Notes under the pieces: generated by a model | Told to the model about the DNA's origin: nothing | Databases searched by the model: none | The model's input: the letters and a program-made list of their open reading frames with translations, nothing else | Assembly (NCBI GenBank): GCA_030837265.1 | Contig: JAUPKV010000347.1 | Span: 1 to 30,310, forward strand | DNA length: 30,310 bases | Origin: Methanobacteriota archaeon | GTDB taxonomy: Archaea > Halobacteriota > Methanosarcinia > Methanosarcinales > Methanosarcinaceae | Direction of reading: 5' to 3' | Translations under genes and position numbers: made by a program | Part shown: positions 1 to 8,978 of the stretch, piece by piece | Layout: each line of letters opens with the position of its first letter | Numbering within the stretch: position 1 is the first letter of the stretch

Positions 1-42
1 ACTACTATCACTACTATCTGAATCATCGGATTCTTCTGACAT
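1..42 (-). CDS. 5' end of an unknown gene with Ser/Asp-rich N-terminus (partial)
   Basis: An ATG on the minus strand at 42-40 opens a frame that runs off the left edge. The fourteen visible codons read MSEESDDSDSSDSS. A GAGGT Shine-Dalgarno-like sequence lies about ten bases upstream of this ATG (minus-strand reading, near 52-56), which supports it as a true start. The Ser/Asp repeat suggests an acidic, unstructured N-terminus, but the function cannot be judged from fourteen residues. The long AT-rich region to the right (43-529) would hold its promoter, divergent from the gene at 530. Confidence 0.5.
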   Translation of the reverse strand, partial: MSEESDDSDSSDSS

Positions 43-529
43 CGTATTACTGACCTCGCAAATAATGTTGCTAAAGGTATTTTTATGAGTTTTCTATTCC
101 TTTATCTGATGTTGATTCCATCAGTTCGATCAAATTCCGTTCTATGCATTTTAACAGCTTAAAAATAAATAATGTCCTCCGCTTAAATCATATAGACTCA
201 ACCATAAAGTCTATAAAACGAGACAAAAAGCTGAAACTTCATAAAGTGCATCTTTAGGTTTAGGCTTTATTCATCCTCTGGTGCAACATATTTGTAAAAA
301 ACACTCTCCAATAAACAAGAGATTTTATCCATTCATATATTTCTTATTATTAGTATATATATCTTACGTAGAGAGTTATCTTTTTAAAGAAACATTCTAT
401 AATAATAAAAAATGTTTTTAAAATAATTTTCAGATCGTTCCAAAAAAGATAAAACTCATGGGGACTTAGTAGTCAATAATAAACTTAAACAAGTAACAGT
501 TTAGTCAATTCCAGAGGTGACATTGTTAG
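43..529. other. Divergent AT-rich intergenic region
   Basis: This stretch separates the leftward partial gene from the rightward small membrane protein gene. It is AT-rich, contains no open frame of useful length, and shows no tRNA-like or long hairpin structure that I can support. It presumably carries promoters for both flanking genes. TATA-like AT runs are so frequent here that no single box can be chosen. Confidence 0.5.
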
Positions 530-787
530 ATGGACAAATTTGATACCAGTAATATAGGCTCTTATCCGAAAAAAAAAGAGGAGAAAACAATCTTTGTACT
601 TCAATTGGAGAGAATTCTAACATTTGTTATCGGATTAATCATATCTTCTCTAATTTTTTGTTTCTTTGGGATTGCAATCGGAGGAATATTAGGGGGAGAA
701 AACGGCGCCGAAATTGGCATAATAATCGGGCTAATTCTTTCAGTAGGTTTTTCCGTTGTGATATTATCAAAAAAGACTACAGGTTAA
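530..787 (+). CDS. Small two-helix membrane protein, hypothetical
   Basis: This 85-residue protein has a polar, lysine-rich N-terminus (residues 1-20) and two predicted membrane segments at about 29-55 and 61-80. The segments are joined by a short loop with the sequence GGENGAE. Both helices are rich in glycine (GIAIGGILGG, GIIIGLILSVG), a pattern that favours tight helix packing or oligomerisation. A GAGGTGA ribosome-binding site at 514-520 sits nine bases before the ATG, so translation is well supported. No signal peptide, catalytic motif or recognised family is visible. The gene stands alone, with about 115 bases to the next gene on the same strand. Function unknown. Confidence 0.65.
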   Translation: MDKFDTSNIGSYPKKKEEKTIFVLQLERILTFVIGLIISSLIFCFFGIAIGGILGGENGAEIGIIIGLILSVGFSVVILSKKTTG

Positions 788-903
788 ATGAAAGTTAAGC
801 TTAACCTAAATAAATCTAAGAGGATAAATTCCCAGTTATATATCGTAGAAATATTTAAAAAACTTGAGTGAGTATTACTTAATAAATATTTTTACTATTA
901 AAA

Positions 904-3321
904 ATGTATCGGGATAAATATTATATGATTAAAGAAAAAAAATCTTATCGAATAGCTTCAGCTTTAGGGGCTATGATTTTATTTTCGATTTTCTTTTCTA
1001 CTAATGCATCAGCGTACAGTGAACAAAGCATTTCACCTGCGATTATTGAAACTAAGATTACTGATAATAGATCATCATCGATTCCTGTTATCTCTGGTGA
1101 CAGTATCGTGTTTCAGGAATCTCTGAACGGAAATACTGATCTTTACAGATATGATCTTTTAACTTCCAATGTAACCAGGATTACTACCAGTGGATTGGTA
1201 CTGGGTAACCATGCTGTTTTTGATGATAGGATAGTCTGGCGGGATACTCGTAATGGAAACTCAGACATCTATATGTACAATCTCTCAACAAAGCAAGAAA
1301 TTCAGATCACCACAAATGAATCAGCATATAATCCTGCTATATATGGTGACAAAATAGTATGGGAGGTCCGGCGTGCCGAGAACTCAGACATATACTTTTA
1401 TAACCTCTTAAATTCAATGAAAACTCAGATCACAAGCAATGGATTGAATGAATTAGCATATAAACCTGCAATTTACGGGGATAGGATTGTATGGCAAAAT
1501 TATCGTAATGGAAACTGGAATATATATATGTACAATTCCTCTACTTCTAATAAAACCCAGATCACAAACAGCGGAACAGCCACAGGTCCTTCTATTTATG
1601 GTGATAAGATAGTATGGATCAATTCGTTAAATGAAAGTACCGATATCCAGATATACGATCTGTTTACTTCAAATAAAACAACGATTACCGCCAGTGGAGC
1701 AGCATACAGTCCCGTTGTCAACAGTGATAGGGTAATATATCAGGATCTTCGCAATGGGAATCCGGACATTTATATGTATAATATATCAACTGAAAAAGAA
1801 ACTCAGATCACTGTTAGTGGAGCGGCGTATAATCCTGCTATCGACAGGAACCGTCTAGTATATCAGGACTACCGCAATGGAAATTCAGATATATATATGT
1901 CTACTCTTTATGAAAAAATACCAGAATTACCCTTAGCTAATTTAGTCAGTAACGTAACCGAGGGTTATGCACCTCTAACTGTGCAGTTTACTGATATGTC
2001 AGAAAATATAACACAAAGGTATTGGAATTTTGGAGATGGAGCTAATTCAACCGAACAAAATCCAACACACACATTTTCCTCAGCTGGTTTTTATTTCGTT
2101 AATCTGACAGTAAGCAACAAAAATGGTACGGATTCAAAAAATATTACAATAAATATCCTTAAAGCCACACAACAGTATGCATACATTACAAATTACAACG
2201 ACAATACGGTTTCTGTTGTTGACACAGCTGCAAATAAGGTGAAAGCCACGGTAAATGTAGGAACCTGTCCTTTTGGAGTCGAAATAAATCCGGAGGGAAC
2301 GAAGGTTTATGTAACTAATTTCCGCAGCGATACTGTTTCCGTAATTGACACAGCTACAAGTAATGTAACAGAAACAATTAGTGTAGGATCATGTCCTGTT
2401 GGCATTGCAGTCAGCCCAGATGGATCAAAAGTATACGTGGCAAATAGCAGAGATAAATCCATGTCCATAATTGACACCGCTACAAACAGCATTGCATCTA
2501 CAGTTACTGATGTAGGAAATTATCCTTATGGAGTCGCAATTAGTCCAGACGGAGCAAAAATATATTTAACAAGTGAAGATGGTGTTACTGTAATTGATGG
2601 TGCAATAAACAATGTCACTTCTAAAGTAAAGGTAGGGGTCACACCTATTGGGATTGCAGTTAGCCCGGATGGAAAAAGGCTGTACGTATCTAATTATATA
2701 AGTAACAATGTCTCCGTCATAGACACTGCTGCGAATATTGTTACAGCTACGGTGAATGTAGGGTCATGTCCTGGGGGCGTTGCGGTCAGTCCCGACGGAA
2801 CAAGAGTATATGTAGCAAACGAATTGAACCATACGATCTCAGTGATTGATGCAGTTGCAAACATTGTTACAGCTACAATTGCGGATGTAGGAAACTATCC
2901 ATGGGGTGTTGCAGTCAGTCCTGACGGAACAAGGGTATTTGTAGTGAATCAAGACGGCACCATATCTGTAATTGATATAGCAACAAACAACGTTATTGCC
3001 ACAGTTAAGAATATAGGAAATAATCCTATCGGGTTTGGCAAGTTTGTCGGATATATTCCGATACAGCCAGAATTTCCCTCTGCCAGCTTCAATAGTAACG
3101 TCACCGAAGGCAATGCTCCCCTTTGTATACAGTTTATAGACTTATCAAAAAATGCTGCATCAATTAACTGGGACTTTGGAGACGGAACTAACTCGACTGA
3201 GAAGAATCCGGTACATACTTACGTAGAAGCAGGACAGTTTTCTGTAACGCTTACAGCAAATAATATGTTTGGCAGTAACACGATAAGCAAATACAACTTT
3301 GCAAATGTATCAACAAGCTAA
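904..3321 (+). CDS. Secreted surface protein with two beta-propellers and two PKD domains
   Basis: A signal peptide (hydrophobic stretch around residues 20-37, cleavage near NASA-YS) is followed by a first propeller of repeated TolB/WD40-like blades, about residues 48-343. Its blades carry the recurring phrase NGNSDIYMYN. A PKD domain with the WNFGDG hallmark follows at about 344-420. A second propeller of seven YVTN-type blades, with repeats like VSVIDTA and GVAVSPDGT, covers about 423-720, and a second PKD domain (WDFGDGTNSTEKNP) ends the protein. Such modules are typical of Methanosarcina cell-surface proteins; a role in adhesion or the cell envelope is inference. No C-terminal membrane anchor is seen. 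The start may instead be the ATG at 925, which has a GGGA ribosome-binding candidate ten bases upstream and gives a more standard signal peptide. Confidence 0.88.
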   Translation: MYRDKYYMIKEKKSYRIASALGAMILFSIFFSTNASAYSEQSISPAIIETKITDNRSSSIPVISGDSIVFQESLNGNTDLYRYDLLTSNVTRITTSGLVLGNHAVFDDRIVWRDTRNGNSDIYMYNLSTKQEIQITTNESAYNPAIYGDKIVWEVRRAENSDIYFYNLLNSMKTQITSNGLNELAYKPAIYGDRIVWQNYRNGNWNIYMYNSSTSNKTQITNSGTATGPSIYGDKIVWINSLNESTDIQIYDLFTSNKTTITASGAAYSPVVNSDRVIYQDLRNGNPDIYMYNISTEKETQITVSGAAYNPAIDRNRLVYQDYRNGNSDIYMSTLYEKIPELPLANLVSNVTEGYAPLTVQFTDMSENITQRYWNFGDGANSTEQNPTHTFSSAGFYFVNLTVSNKNGTDSKNITINILKATQQYAYITNYNDNTVSVVDTAANKVKATVNVGTCPFGVEINPEGTKVYVTNFRSDTVSVIDTATSNVTETISVGSCPVGIAVSPDGSKVYVANSRDKSMSIIDTATNSIASTVTDVGNYPYGVAISPDGAKIYLTSEDGVTVIDGAINNVTSKVKVGVTPIGIAVSPDGKRLYVSNYISNNVSVIDTAANIVTATVNVGSCPGGVAVSPDGTRVYVANELNHTISVIDAVANIVTATIADVGNYPWGVAVSPDGTRVFVVNQDGTISVIDIATNNVIATVKNIGNNPIGFGKFVGYIPIQPEFPSASFNSNVTEGNAPLCIQFIDLSKNAASINWDFGDGTNSTEKNPVHTYVEAGQFSVTLTANNMFGSNTISKYNFANVSTS

Positions 3322-3770
3322 AATCCAAGTTAAATCGAGAATTCTTTGGTAAGAGAATTTCCTCAAAAAATTATAATTTTTTATTGGAATAAAATAGAAA
3401 AGTATAAGTAATTAGTTTTTAACCAAGCATGACTAAATATTTTTTATTTGTTGATAATACTGTTAAATATGAAAGTTAGTCGTATTCTTATCCAATATTA
3501 ACTCAAATGTAAGCTTATTAATCACAAAACTTAAATAAAATAATATATATGTAATAATATTACTGCACAAATTCATTCAAACACTAATTAATAAATATTA
3601 TTTAATTTTTTTGGAGATTATGCTATATGGGGGTTGTTAAAAAAGGTTCAATAAACATAGCATCCCCCATTTTCGGTTCAAAAAATATGATATAAATTTA
3701 TTCATTTAAAACATTTCTTAATTAATATTTATATGCAACAATTATTAGTAAAATTTATTATTGGGTCCAA
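3322..3770. other. AT-rich intergenic leader region
   Basis: No credible gene lies here. TATA-like sequences occur near 3589-3600 and 3724-3733 and could drive the downstream disaggregatase-related gene. The only notable structure is the interleaved inverted repeat at 3620-3670, listed separately. Confidence 0.5.
3620..3670 (+). promoter_or_regulatory. Interleaved inverted repeats (possible pseudoknot or switch) upstream of disaggregatase-like gene
   Basis: Two adjacent 7-mers, ATGCTAT (3620-3626) and ATGGGGG (3627-3633), are followed 23 bases later by their exact reverse complements in the same order, ATAGCAT (3657-3663) and CCCCCAT (3664-3670). The order A-B-A'-B' allows either stem, or both together as an H-type pseudoknot if transcribed. 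The hexamer GGTTCA also occurs at 3645-3650 and 3675-3680. A GGAG and a six-codon frame starting at 3620 overlap the element. Whether it is transcribed is unknown. Confidence 0.4.
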
Positions 3771-6700
3771 GTGATAGTTATGTTTAGAATAAAATTATCG
3801 ATTTCTTTTCTTGCAATTTGTTTTATTCTAGCGAGCGTTCCTGCAGCTTTAAGTACAAGTTCCCCGCCCGTTGTTTATGTTGCAGGGGACGGCAGTGGGG
3901 ATTATAACTGTGCAGGAAATAGTGCACAGGATCAGATAAACCAGGCGCTGAAGTTTGTTGCGAAAAACAGAGCTTATACAACTGTCCATCTAAAGGGACC
4001 AAACACATACGTTATCGACGACACTATTCTAATTGATAGCAATACAATTCTGGAAGGGGACCCTACTGCAGTTATTAAACTTGCTAATCATACTGGGTGG
4101 CCTACGATGAAACCCCTTATACAGCAGATGAGCGATTCAGGAAATTCGAATATTACTGTAAGGGGATTTGAGGTTAATGTAAACTATGAAGGTAACAGTG
4201 AAATCACATTGGGAAGAGGTTTTTACAATATAATGTACTTTACTTACTGTAATAATGTAAGCGTATACGACATGTATATGCATGAGGGGGCTGGAGACGG
4301 GCTGAGAATAAACAAAGGAAAAAATGTTCGGTTTTACAACAATACTATTTACAAGCTTGGGCACGACGCCCTGTTTGCAATCAAATGCGATAATGTAGAA
4401 GCCTGGAATAATCGCGTTACCTGCAGGACAAACAGCGCTCTAAGGGTTTGGAACTCTAATAATGTTAAATTACATGATAATATCATAGACTCTTTTTATC
4501 ACTGGAGCGCTGGAGGCCCGGGTATTCAGCTCGAGCGAAGTGAAACATATGTCATGGACAATATTGATGTTTACAACAATACCATCCACCACACCTATGG
4601 ACCGGGAATCTGGATTGTAACCCATGATACCGACAATTCAACTACACATGATCTGGGAAAAGATATCCATATTCATCACAATACCTTCTACAACACAGGA
4701 ACTAATCCAAGTATTACATGGGTAGGGGGAATTATAGCCAGTGGATTTCAGGATACTCTTATCGAAAACAATGTATTTGACGGATGCTATGGTGCAGCTG
4801 TTGCCCATATTTTCAAAGCAGATTACGTTCCAGAAGGTGGATTTAAAACAATCGTCCGCAACAATATAATAATAAACACCCAGAAGCGCACAAAAGATTC
4901 TACTGGAACAGGTTGTGGAATTGCCAATTACCTCGCAGATTCACATTTCTTTGTAATAAATAATGACTGTTTTTACAATAACTCGGGAGGAGACTATAAA
5001 AATTGTGCATCGACAACGGATTTATATGTGAATCCGCTAGTCTCAGACTTAAAAAATCATGATTATCATCTGCAGTCAAAAGCTGGCCGATGGGATGGAA
5101 GAGCCTGGGTAAAAGATAAAGTGAATTCTCTCTGTATTGACGCAGGTTATCTTTTCTCGGACTATTTCAACGAGCCGGAACCCAACGGAAAAAGAATCAA
5201 TATTGGTCAGGATGGGAATACAAAGTATGCTTCGAAATCGGATATGGCACCATCATCGATACTTCCAACTTCGAATTTTAGCAGCAATGTAACAAGTGGT
5301 TTTGCTCCCCTCACAGTTTGGTTTAAAGATCTCTCAAGTAATGCAAGTTCATGGAAATGGAACTTTGGTGATAATACCAATTCAACACTGAAAAACCCAG
5401 CTCACACATATTCAGCAGCCGGAAATTATACAGTAGTGCTTACAGTAAGCAATTCAAATGGTTCCGATTCAAAAACAGGAAACATAAGTGTACTCAAAAA
5501 AGAAAACCTTCCGAATCTTCCGTTAAAATATAACAATCGTCTTCGTGAAGCTTCCCCTGAGAATGTATTTTCAAAAAACTCATTTCTTGATGTGGGTGGA
5601 ATAAGTGGGGTCGGCAGGTTCAGAGATGTAATTTTGTTCGATTTAAGTGGGTATTCCGATGATACCAGGATAAAAAGTGCAACTCTCTCACTTACCTGGT
5701 ATTACTCGAGCAATCCGAGGCTTAATGATACTGTAATTGAAATTTACAGACCAGCTTCACTATGGAATCCCGGTTACGTGAGCTGGAATAAAAGGGACAA
5801 AAACATTCCCTGGAGTAATCAGGGAGGCGATTGGTATGATAAAAACGGAATACTGAAGGGAGGCACCCCGTATGCTACACTTACCCTTCAAAGCAACTCT
5901 GCACCAAACAATACCTCCTGCGAGTTTAATGTAACAAATCTTGTGAGAGAGTTCACCAGCGGAAAATACTCTAATACAGGATTCCTCATAAAAGCCCGCA
6001 CCGAAAGTAACAATTACATTGCTTTTTACAGCGATAGCTGCAAGTTGTACGTATCAAGCTTAATCCTTCCCACTGCAAATTTTAGCAGTAATGTAACTGG
6101 CGGCTATGCCCCACTTTCTGTAAAGTTTGACGATATATCGAAAAATGCAACTGAATGGGAATGGGACTTTGGAGATAATACGCATTCTACGCAGCAAAGC
6201 CCGATGCATACTTATTCCGGTGCAGGTAACTACACCGTCAACCTGACAGTAAGCAATTCAAATGGTACGGATTCTAAGTTAGCTACGATTTCTATACAAA
6301 AATCTATTCCTGGGATTACCTGGAGTAACCCTGCTAACATAACTTACGGAACAGCATTGGGAGACAAACAGTTAAATGCATATGCAACAGTTATCGGGAC
6401 TTTTGTCTATACTCCAAAAGAGGGAACTGTACTAAGTGCTGGTGTACAAACATTGCATGCTGATTTCACACCTGCTGACACTGCTAACTACACTAATACG
6501 TCAAAGAATGTTTTAATCAAAGTCTTGGAAAAACCAGTGCTCTCTTCAGCGAATTTCAGTACAAATATTACCAGTGGTCCGGTTCCTCTAATAGTACAAT
6601 TTACTGATCTTTCAGCGAATGAAACATCCAGAAAATGGGACTTCGGTGATGGTACCAATTCGACTCAGAAAAACCCGATGCATATGTATTCGGCAGCAGG

Positions 6701-7361
6701 AAATTATACGGTGGTGCTTACAGTAAGCAATGAGAACGGTACAGATTCAATGAAAGGGAACATAAATGTATTTAAAGAAGTGAGTGTCTCTAATCTTTCG
6801 GTCTTATATAACAACCGTCTGCGTGAAGCTTCCCCAGAAGACGTTCTTTTGAATTCTCTATTCCTCGATGTAGGAGAAATGAGCGGGGTCGGCAGGTATA
6901 GGGACATTATCTGGTTCGATCTAAGTGAATATAAAAACAAGCAAATAAGCAATGCGACTCTTTCCCTTTTCTGGTATTATCCCGGTAGTTCTCGACTCAA
7001 AGATACTATTGTCGAGATCTATCGACCTGCTTTTTCCTGGAACTCCAGTTATATAAACTGGAATAAAAAGAACAAAGATATTGCCTGGAGTAACCCCGGA
7101 GGGGACTGGTACGATTATAACGAAGTATCACAGGGGGGAGTTCCGTATGCAACACTTACCTTAAGAGCCAGTGACCTACCTGGAAACAGCTATTGTGAGT
7201 TCGATATAACCGACCTTGTGAGAGAATATGTGGAAGACAAGTATTCAAACACAGGTTTTCTAATAAAGGCCCGTAATGAAAGTGACAATTACGTTGCATT
7301 CTATAGTGCTCAAAGAGGAAACACTAGTGAGGTACCAAAACTTAAACTGGTTCACAGTTGA
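3771..7361 (+). CDS. Secreted disaggregatase-related protein: beta-helix, PKD and DNRLRE-type repeats
   Basis: This 1196-residue extracellular protein starts at a GTG; the ATG at 3780 is an alternative. It has a signal peptide (about 1-29), then a right-handed parallel beta-helix of the pectate-lyase/NosD kind at about 40-440, with Asn-rich turns such as NNTIYK and HHNTFYN. A PKD domain follows (about 497-570), then a disaggregatase-related repeat starting at NNRLREASPE (about 583-763), and a second PKD (765-840). An Ig-like MBG-type domain (845-920), a third PKD (926-1000) and a second disaggregatase repeat (1009-1196) complete it. The two NNRLREA repeats are close copies. In Methanosarcina, disaggregatase breaks down methanochondroitin and frees single cells; a role in matrix binding or cleavage here is inference. 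The beta-helix is the likely catalytic part, but the active site is not identified. Confidence 0.88.
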   Translation: MIVMFRIKLSISFLAICFILASVPAALSTSSPPVVYVAGDGSGDYNCAGNSAQDQINQALKFVAKNRAYTTVHLKGPNTYVIDDTILIDSNTILEGDPTAVIKLANHTGWPTMKPLIQQMSDSGNSNITVRGFEVNVNYEGNSEITLGRGFYNIMYFTYCNNVSVYDMYMHEGAGDGLRINKGKNVRFYNNTIYKLGHDALFAIKCDNVEAWNNRVTCRTNSALRVWNSNNVKLHDNIIDSFYHWSAGGPGIQLERSETYVMDNIDVYNNTIHHTYGPGIWIVTHDTDNSTTHDLGKDIHIHHNTFYNTGTNPSITWVGGIIASGFQDTLIENNVFDGCYGAAVAHIFKADYVPEGGFKTIVRNNIIINTQKRTKDSTGTGCGIANYLADSHFFVINNDCFYNNSGGDYKNCASTTDLYVNPLVSDLKNHDYHLQSKAGRWDGRAWVKDKVNSLCIDAGYLFSDYFNEPEPNGKRINIGQDGNTKYASKSDMAPSSILPTSNFSSNVTSGFAPLTVWFKDLSSNASSWKWNFGDNTNSTLKNPAHTYSAAGNYTVVLTVSNSNGSDSKTGNISVLKKENLPNLPLKYNNRLREASPENVFSKNSFLDVGGISGVGRFRDVILFDLSGYSDDTRIKSATLSLTWYYSSNPRLNDTVIEIYRPASLWNPGYVSWNKRDKNIPWSNQGGDWYDKNGILKGGTPYATLTLQSNSAPNNTSCEFNVTNLVREFTSGKYSNTGFLIKARTESNNYIAFYSDSCKLYVSSLILPTANFSSNVTGGYAPLSVKFDDISKNATEWEWDFGDNTHSTQQSPMHTYSGAGNYTVNLTVSNSNGTDSKLATISIQKSIPGITWSNPANITYGTALGDKQLNAYATVIGTFVYTPKEGTVLSAGVQTLHADFTPADTANYTNTSKNVLIKVLEKPVLSSANFSTNITSGPVPLIVQFTDLSANETSRKWDFGDGTNSTQKNPMHMYSAAGNYTVVLTVSNENGTDSMKGNINVFKEVSVSNLSVLYNNRLREASPEDVLLNSLFLDVGEMSGVGRYRDIIWFDLSEYKNKQISNATLSLFWYYPGSSRLKDTIVEIYRPAFSWNSSYINWNKKNKDIAWSNPGGDWYDYNEVSQGGVPYATLTLRASDLPGNSYCEFDITDLVREYVEDKYSNTGFLIKARNESDNYVAFYSAQRGNTSEVPKLKLVHS

Positions 7362-7901
7362 GATCGGTATTTTTAAAAAATTAATTTCAAAGGAGATTTC
7401 CATTTTTCGAATCCTCTTGGAAATTTAAGGTTCGTGTAGCATGGGAATCTTATTTATATATTTTTAATACAGGTGCAAGGGAAGCTTTTGAAGTGGATAA
7501 ATATGAAATACATATAATTGATCCTCACCTGGTAACTATGATGAATCAGGGCAAAGGCTTATCAATATAAAGTTTGAATTCACACCTCATCTATTTCTTA
7601 AAACTTACAATACTCTTGTCTGAACTCTGTTTTTCTATTTTCAGAATTCACTTTAACCTTAATACTATTAAAATAATATTAGTCCATTGAGATAAATATT
7701 TATATTAAGTATAACATTATTATATTAAAGAAAATTATAAAAGATTATTGTGGGGGAAAACAGGAGAATGAGAGTAATTGGTTTTATGAGAGGAGATTTT
7801 ACTCTCTCTTTAAATTTGTTATGCTTTGAATAAAATATCCAATATCAATAACAAATTTACAATTATTCACATCCTCAATAAAAAAATTTTCAGGGGTTAA
7901 T
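7362..7901. other. Intergenic region with promoter of the che genes
   Basis: This is 540 bases of AT-rich sequence. It holds a short plus-strand frame at 7768-7833 (22 codons including stop, starting MRVIGF) preceded by GGAG, which may be a leader peptide or chance. The frame contains a short inverted repeat, GAGAG...CTCTC. TATA-like sequence near 7720-7740 could serve cheY. A second short frame near 7493-7570 reads DKYEIHIIDPHL but has no recognised family. Confidence 0.4.
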
Positions 7902-8264
7902 ATGTCTAGAGTGTTGATCGTCGATGATACGGCTTTTATGAGAAAACTTCTTAAAAGTATACTTTTTGGGGCTGGGTTTGATATCGCAGGTGAAGCCGAG
8001 AACGGAAAGCAAGCAGTGGAGCAGTATAAGAACCTTAAACCGGATGTCGTTACAATGGATGTAGTCATGCCTGAAATGACAGGAATTGATGCATTAAAGC
8101 AAATAAAATCCATTGATAAAGATGCTAAAATTGTAATGTGCACTGCGATCGGGCAAGAGAAAATAGTAAAAACTGCTATAAAATTGGGGGCAAGAGGGTA
8201 TATAATAAAACCTTTCCAGGCGCCAAAAGTAATTGAAGAAATAAAAAAAGTTATCGGCGAATAA
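7902..8264 (+). CDS. cheY: CheY-type response regulator (stand-alone receiver domain)
   Basis: The 120 residues form a single receiver domain. The acidic pair D8-D9 (VDD), the phospho-acceptor D53 in TMDVVMPEMTG, T81 in CTAIGQ and K103 in YIIKPF are all present, so phosphorylation should work. There is no output domain, as expected for CheY, which carries the signal from CheA to the archaellum switch. An AGGGG ribosome-binding site lies a few bases before the ATG. It is followed after about 110 bases by cheC and cheD in the same orientation, which makes the chemotaxis assignment firm. The cognate kinase CheA is not in this window. Confidence 0.93.
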   Translation: MSRVLIVDDTAFMRKLLKSILFGAGFDIAGEAENGKQAVEQYKNLKPDVVTMDVVMPEMTGIDALKQIKSIDKDAKIVMCTAIGQEKIVKTAIKLGARGYIIKPFQAPKVIEEIKKVIGE

Positions 8265-8375
8265 AATTATAAATCGGGAAATAGAAAACTGACTAATTAT
8301 TGACTTAATATTTTTTCGATCTTTGAGATGAAGATTGATCGCGATTCTTAGTTCAGCGAATATGGGGTGGTATTG

Positions 8376-8978
8376 ATGATTGATTTGGGGAATCTTAGTG
8401 CAATGGAACTGGATGTTCTGAATGAACTCGGTAATATCGGATCAGGGCACGCAGCAACATCTCTTTCTATACTTTTTGATAAGGATGTGGATATTTCAGT
8501 TCCAAAAATCAGGATTGTTGAAATAAAAAATATATACAATGAATTAATTAACGGAGTTGTTGCTGGCGTGCTTATAGCGCTGGAGAGTCTTGATGAAGGC
8601 AGGTCTGGATATTTATACATTATGCTTCCGGAGAATTCATCAAAACAAATTGTTACCGATTTACTTGGTATGGAAAATACAGATAATGAGATGTATGCAT
8701 CTACAGTTATGGAAATTGGCAACATTTTGTCTTCTTCTTTTTGTGACGCATTAGCCGAGTTTATGGATATAGTATTGCTTCCATCCCCTCCAAGTTATGC
8801 AATGGATAGTCCTACAGCCATTATAGATTCGGTGGTCTCACAAATGGCTAAAAGTAGTGAACATATTATAATATTTGGGACCTCTCTCCGAACAGACTCA
8901 AACATAGAGATCTTTTTATCATTGTTGCCAGAACAGGGACTGCTTGATAGTATAATGAAAACTGTGGGTCAGTTATGA
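8376..8978 (+). CDS. cheC: CheC-family CheY-P phosphatase
   Basis: CheC proteins dephosphorylate CheY-P and bind CheD. Counting from the upstream GTG at 8367, both phosphatase signatures (D/S-x3-E-x2-N-x22-P) are complete: D16-E20-N23-P46 in the first half and S112-E116-N119-P142 in the second. This is therefore a two-site CheC, not the one-site CheX type. I choose the ATG at 8376, because GGGGTGG at 8364-8370 then serves as ribosome-binding site at five bases; the GTG at 8367 would add three residues. The stop codon overlaps the ATG of cheD by four bases, so the two are translationally coupled, fitting the known CheC-CheD complex. Confidence 0.92.
   Translation: MIDLGNLSAMELDVLNELGNIGSGHAATSLSILFDKDVDISVPKIRIVEIKNIYNELINGVVAGVLIALESLDEGRSGYLYIMLPENSSKQIVTDLLGMENTDNEMYASTVMEIGNILSSSFCDALAEFMDIVLLPSPPSYAMDSPTAIIDSVVSQMAKSSEHIIIFGTSLRTDSNIEIFLSLLPEQGLLDSIMKTVGQL

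Noticed and set aside
7799..8143. Minus-strand frame of 114 codons opposite cheY
   Set aside because: It lies almost wholly antisense to a complete CheY whose catalytic residues are all in place, and it has no ribosome-binding site or recognised motif.
8348..8725. Minus-strand frame of 125 codons opposite cheC
   Set aside because: Antisense shadow of a gene with both CheC signatures intact; low-complexity Ser/Ile-rich translation.
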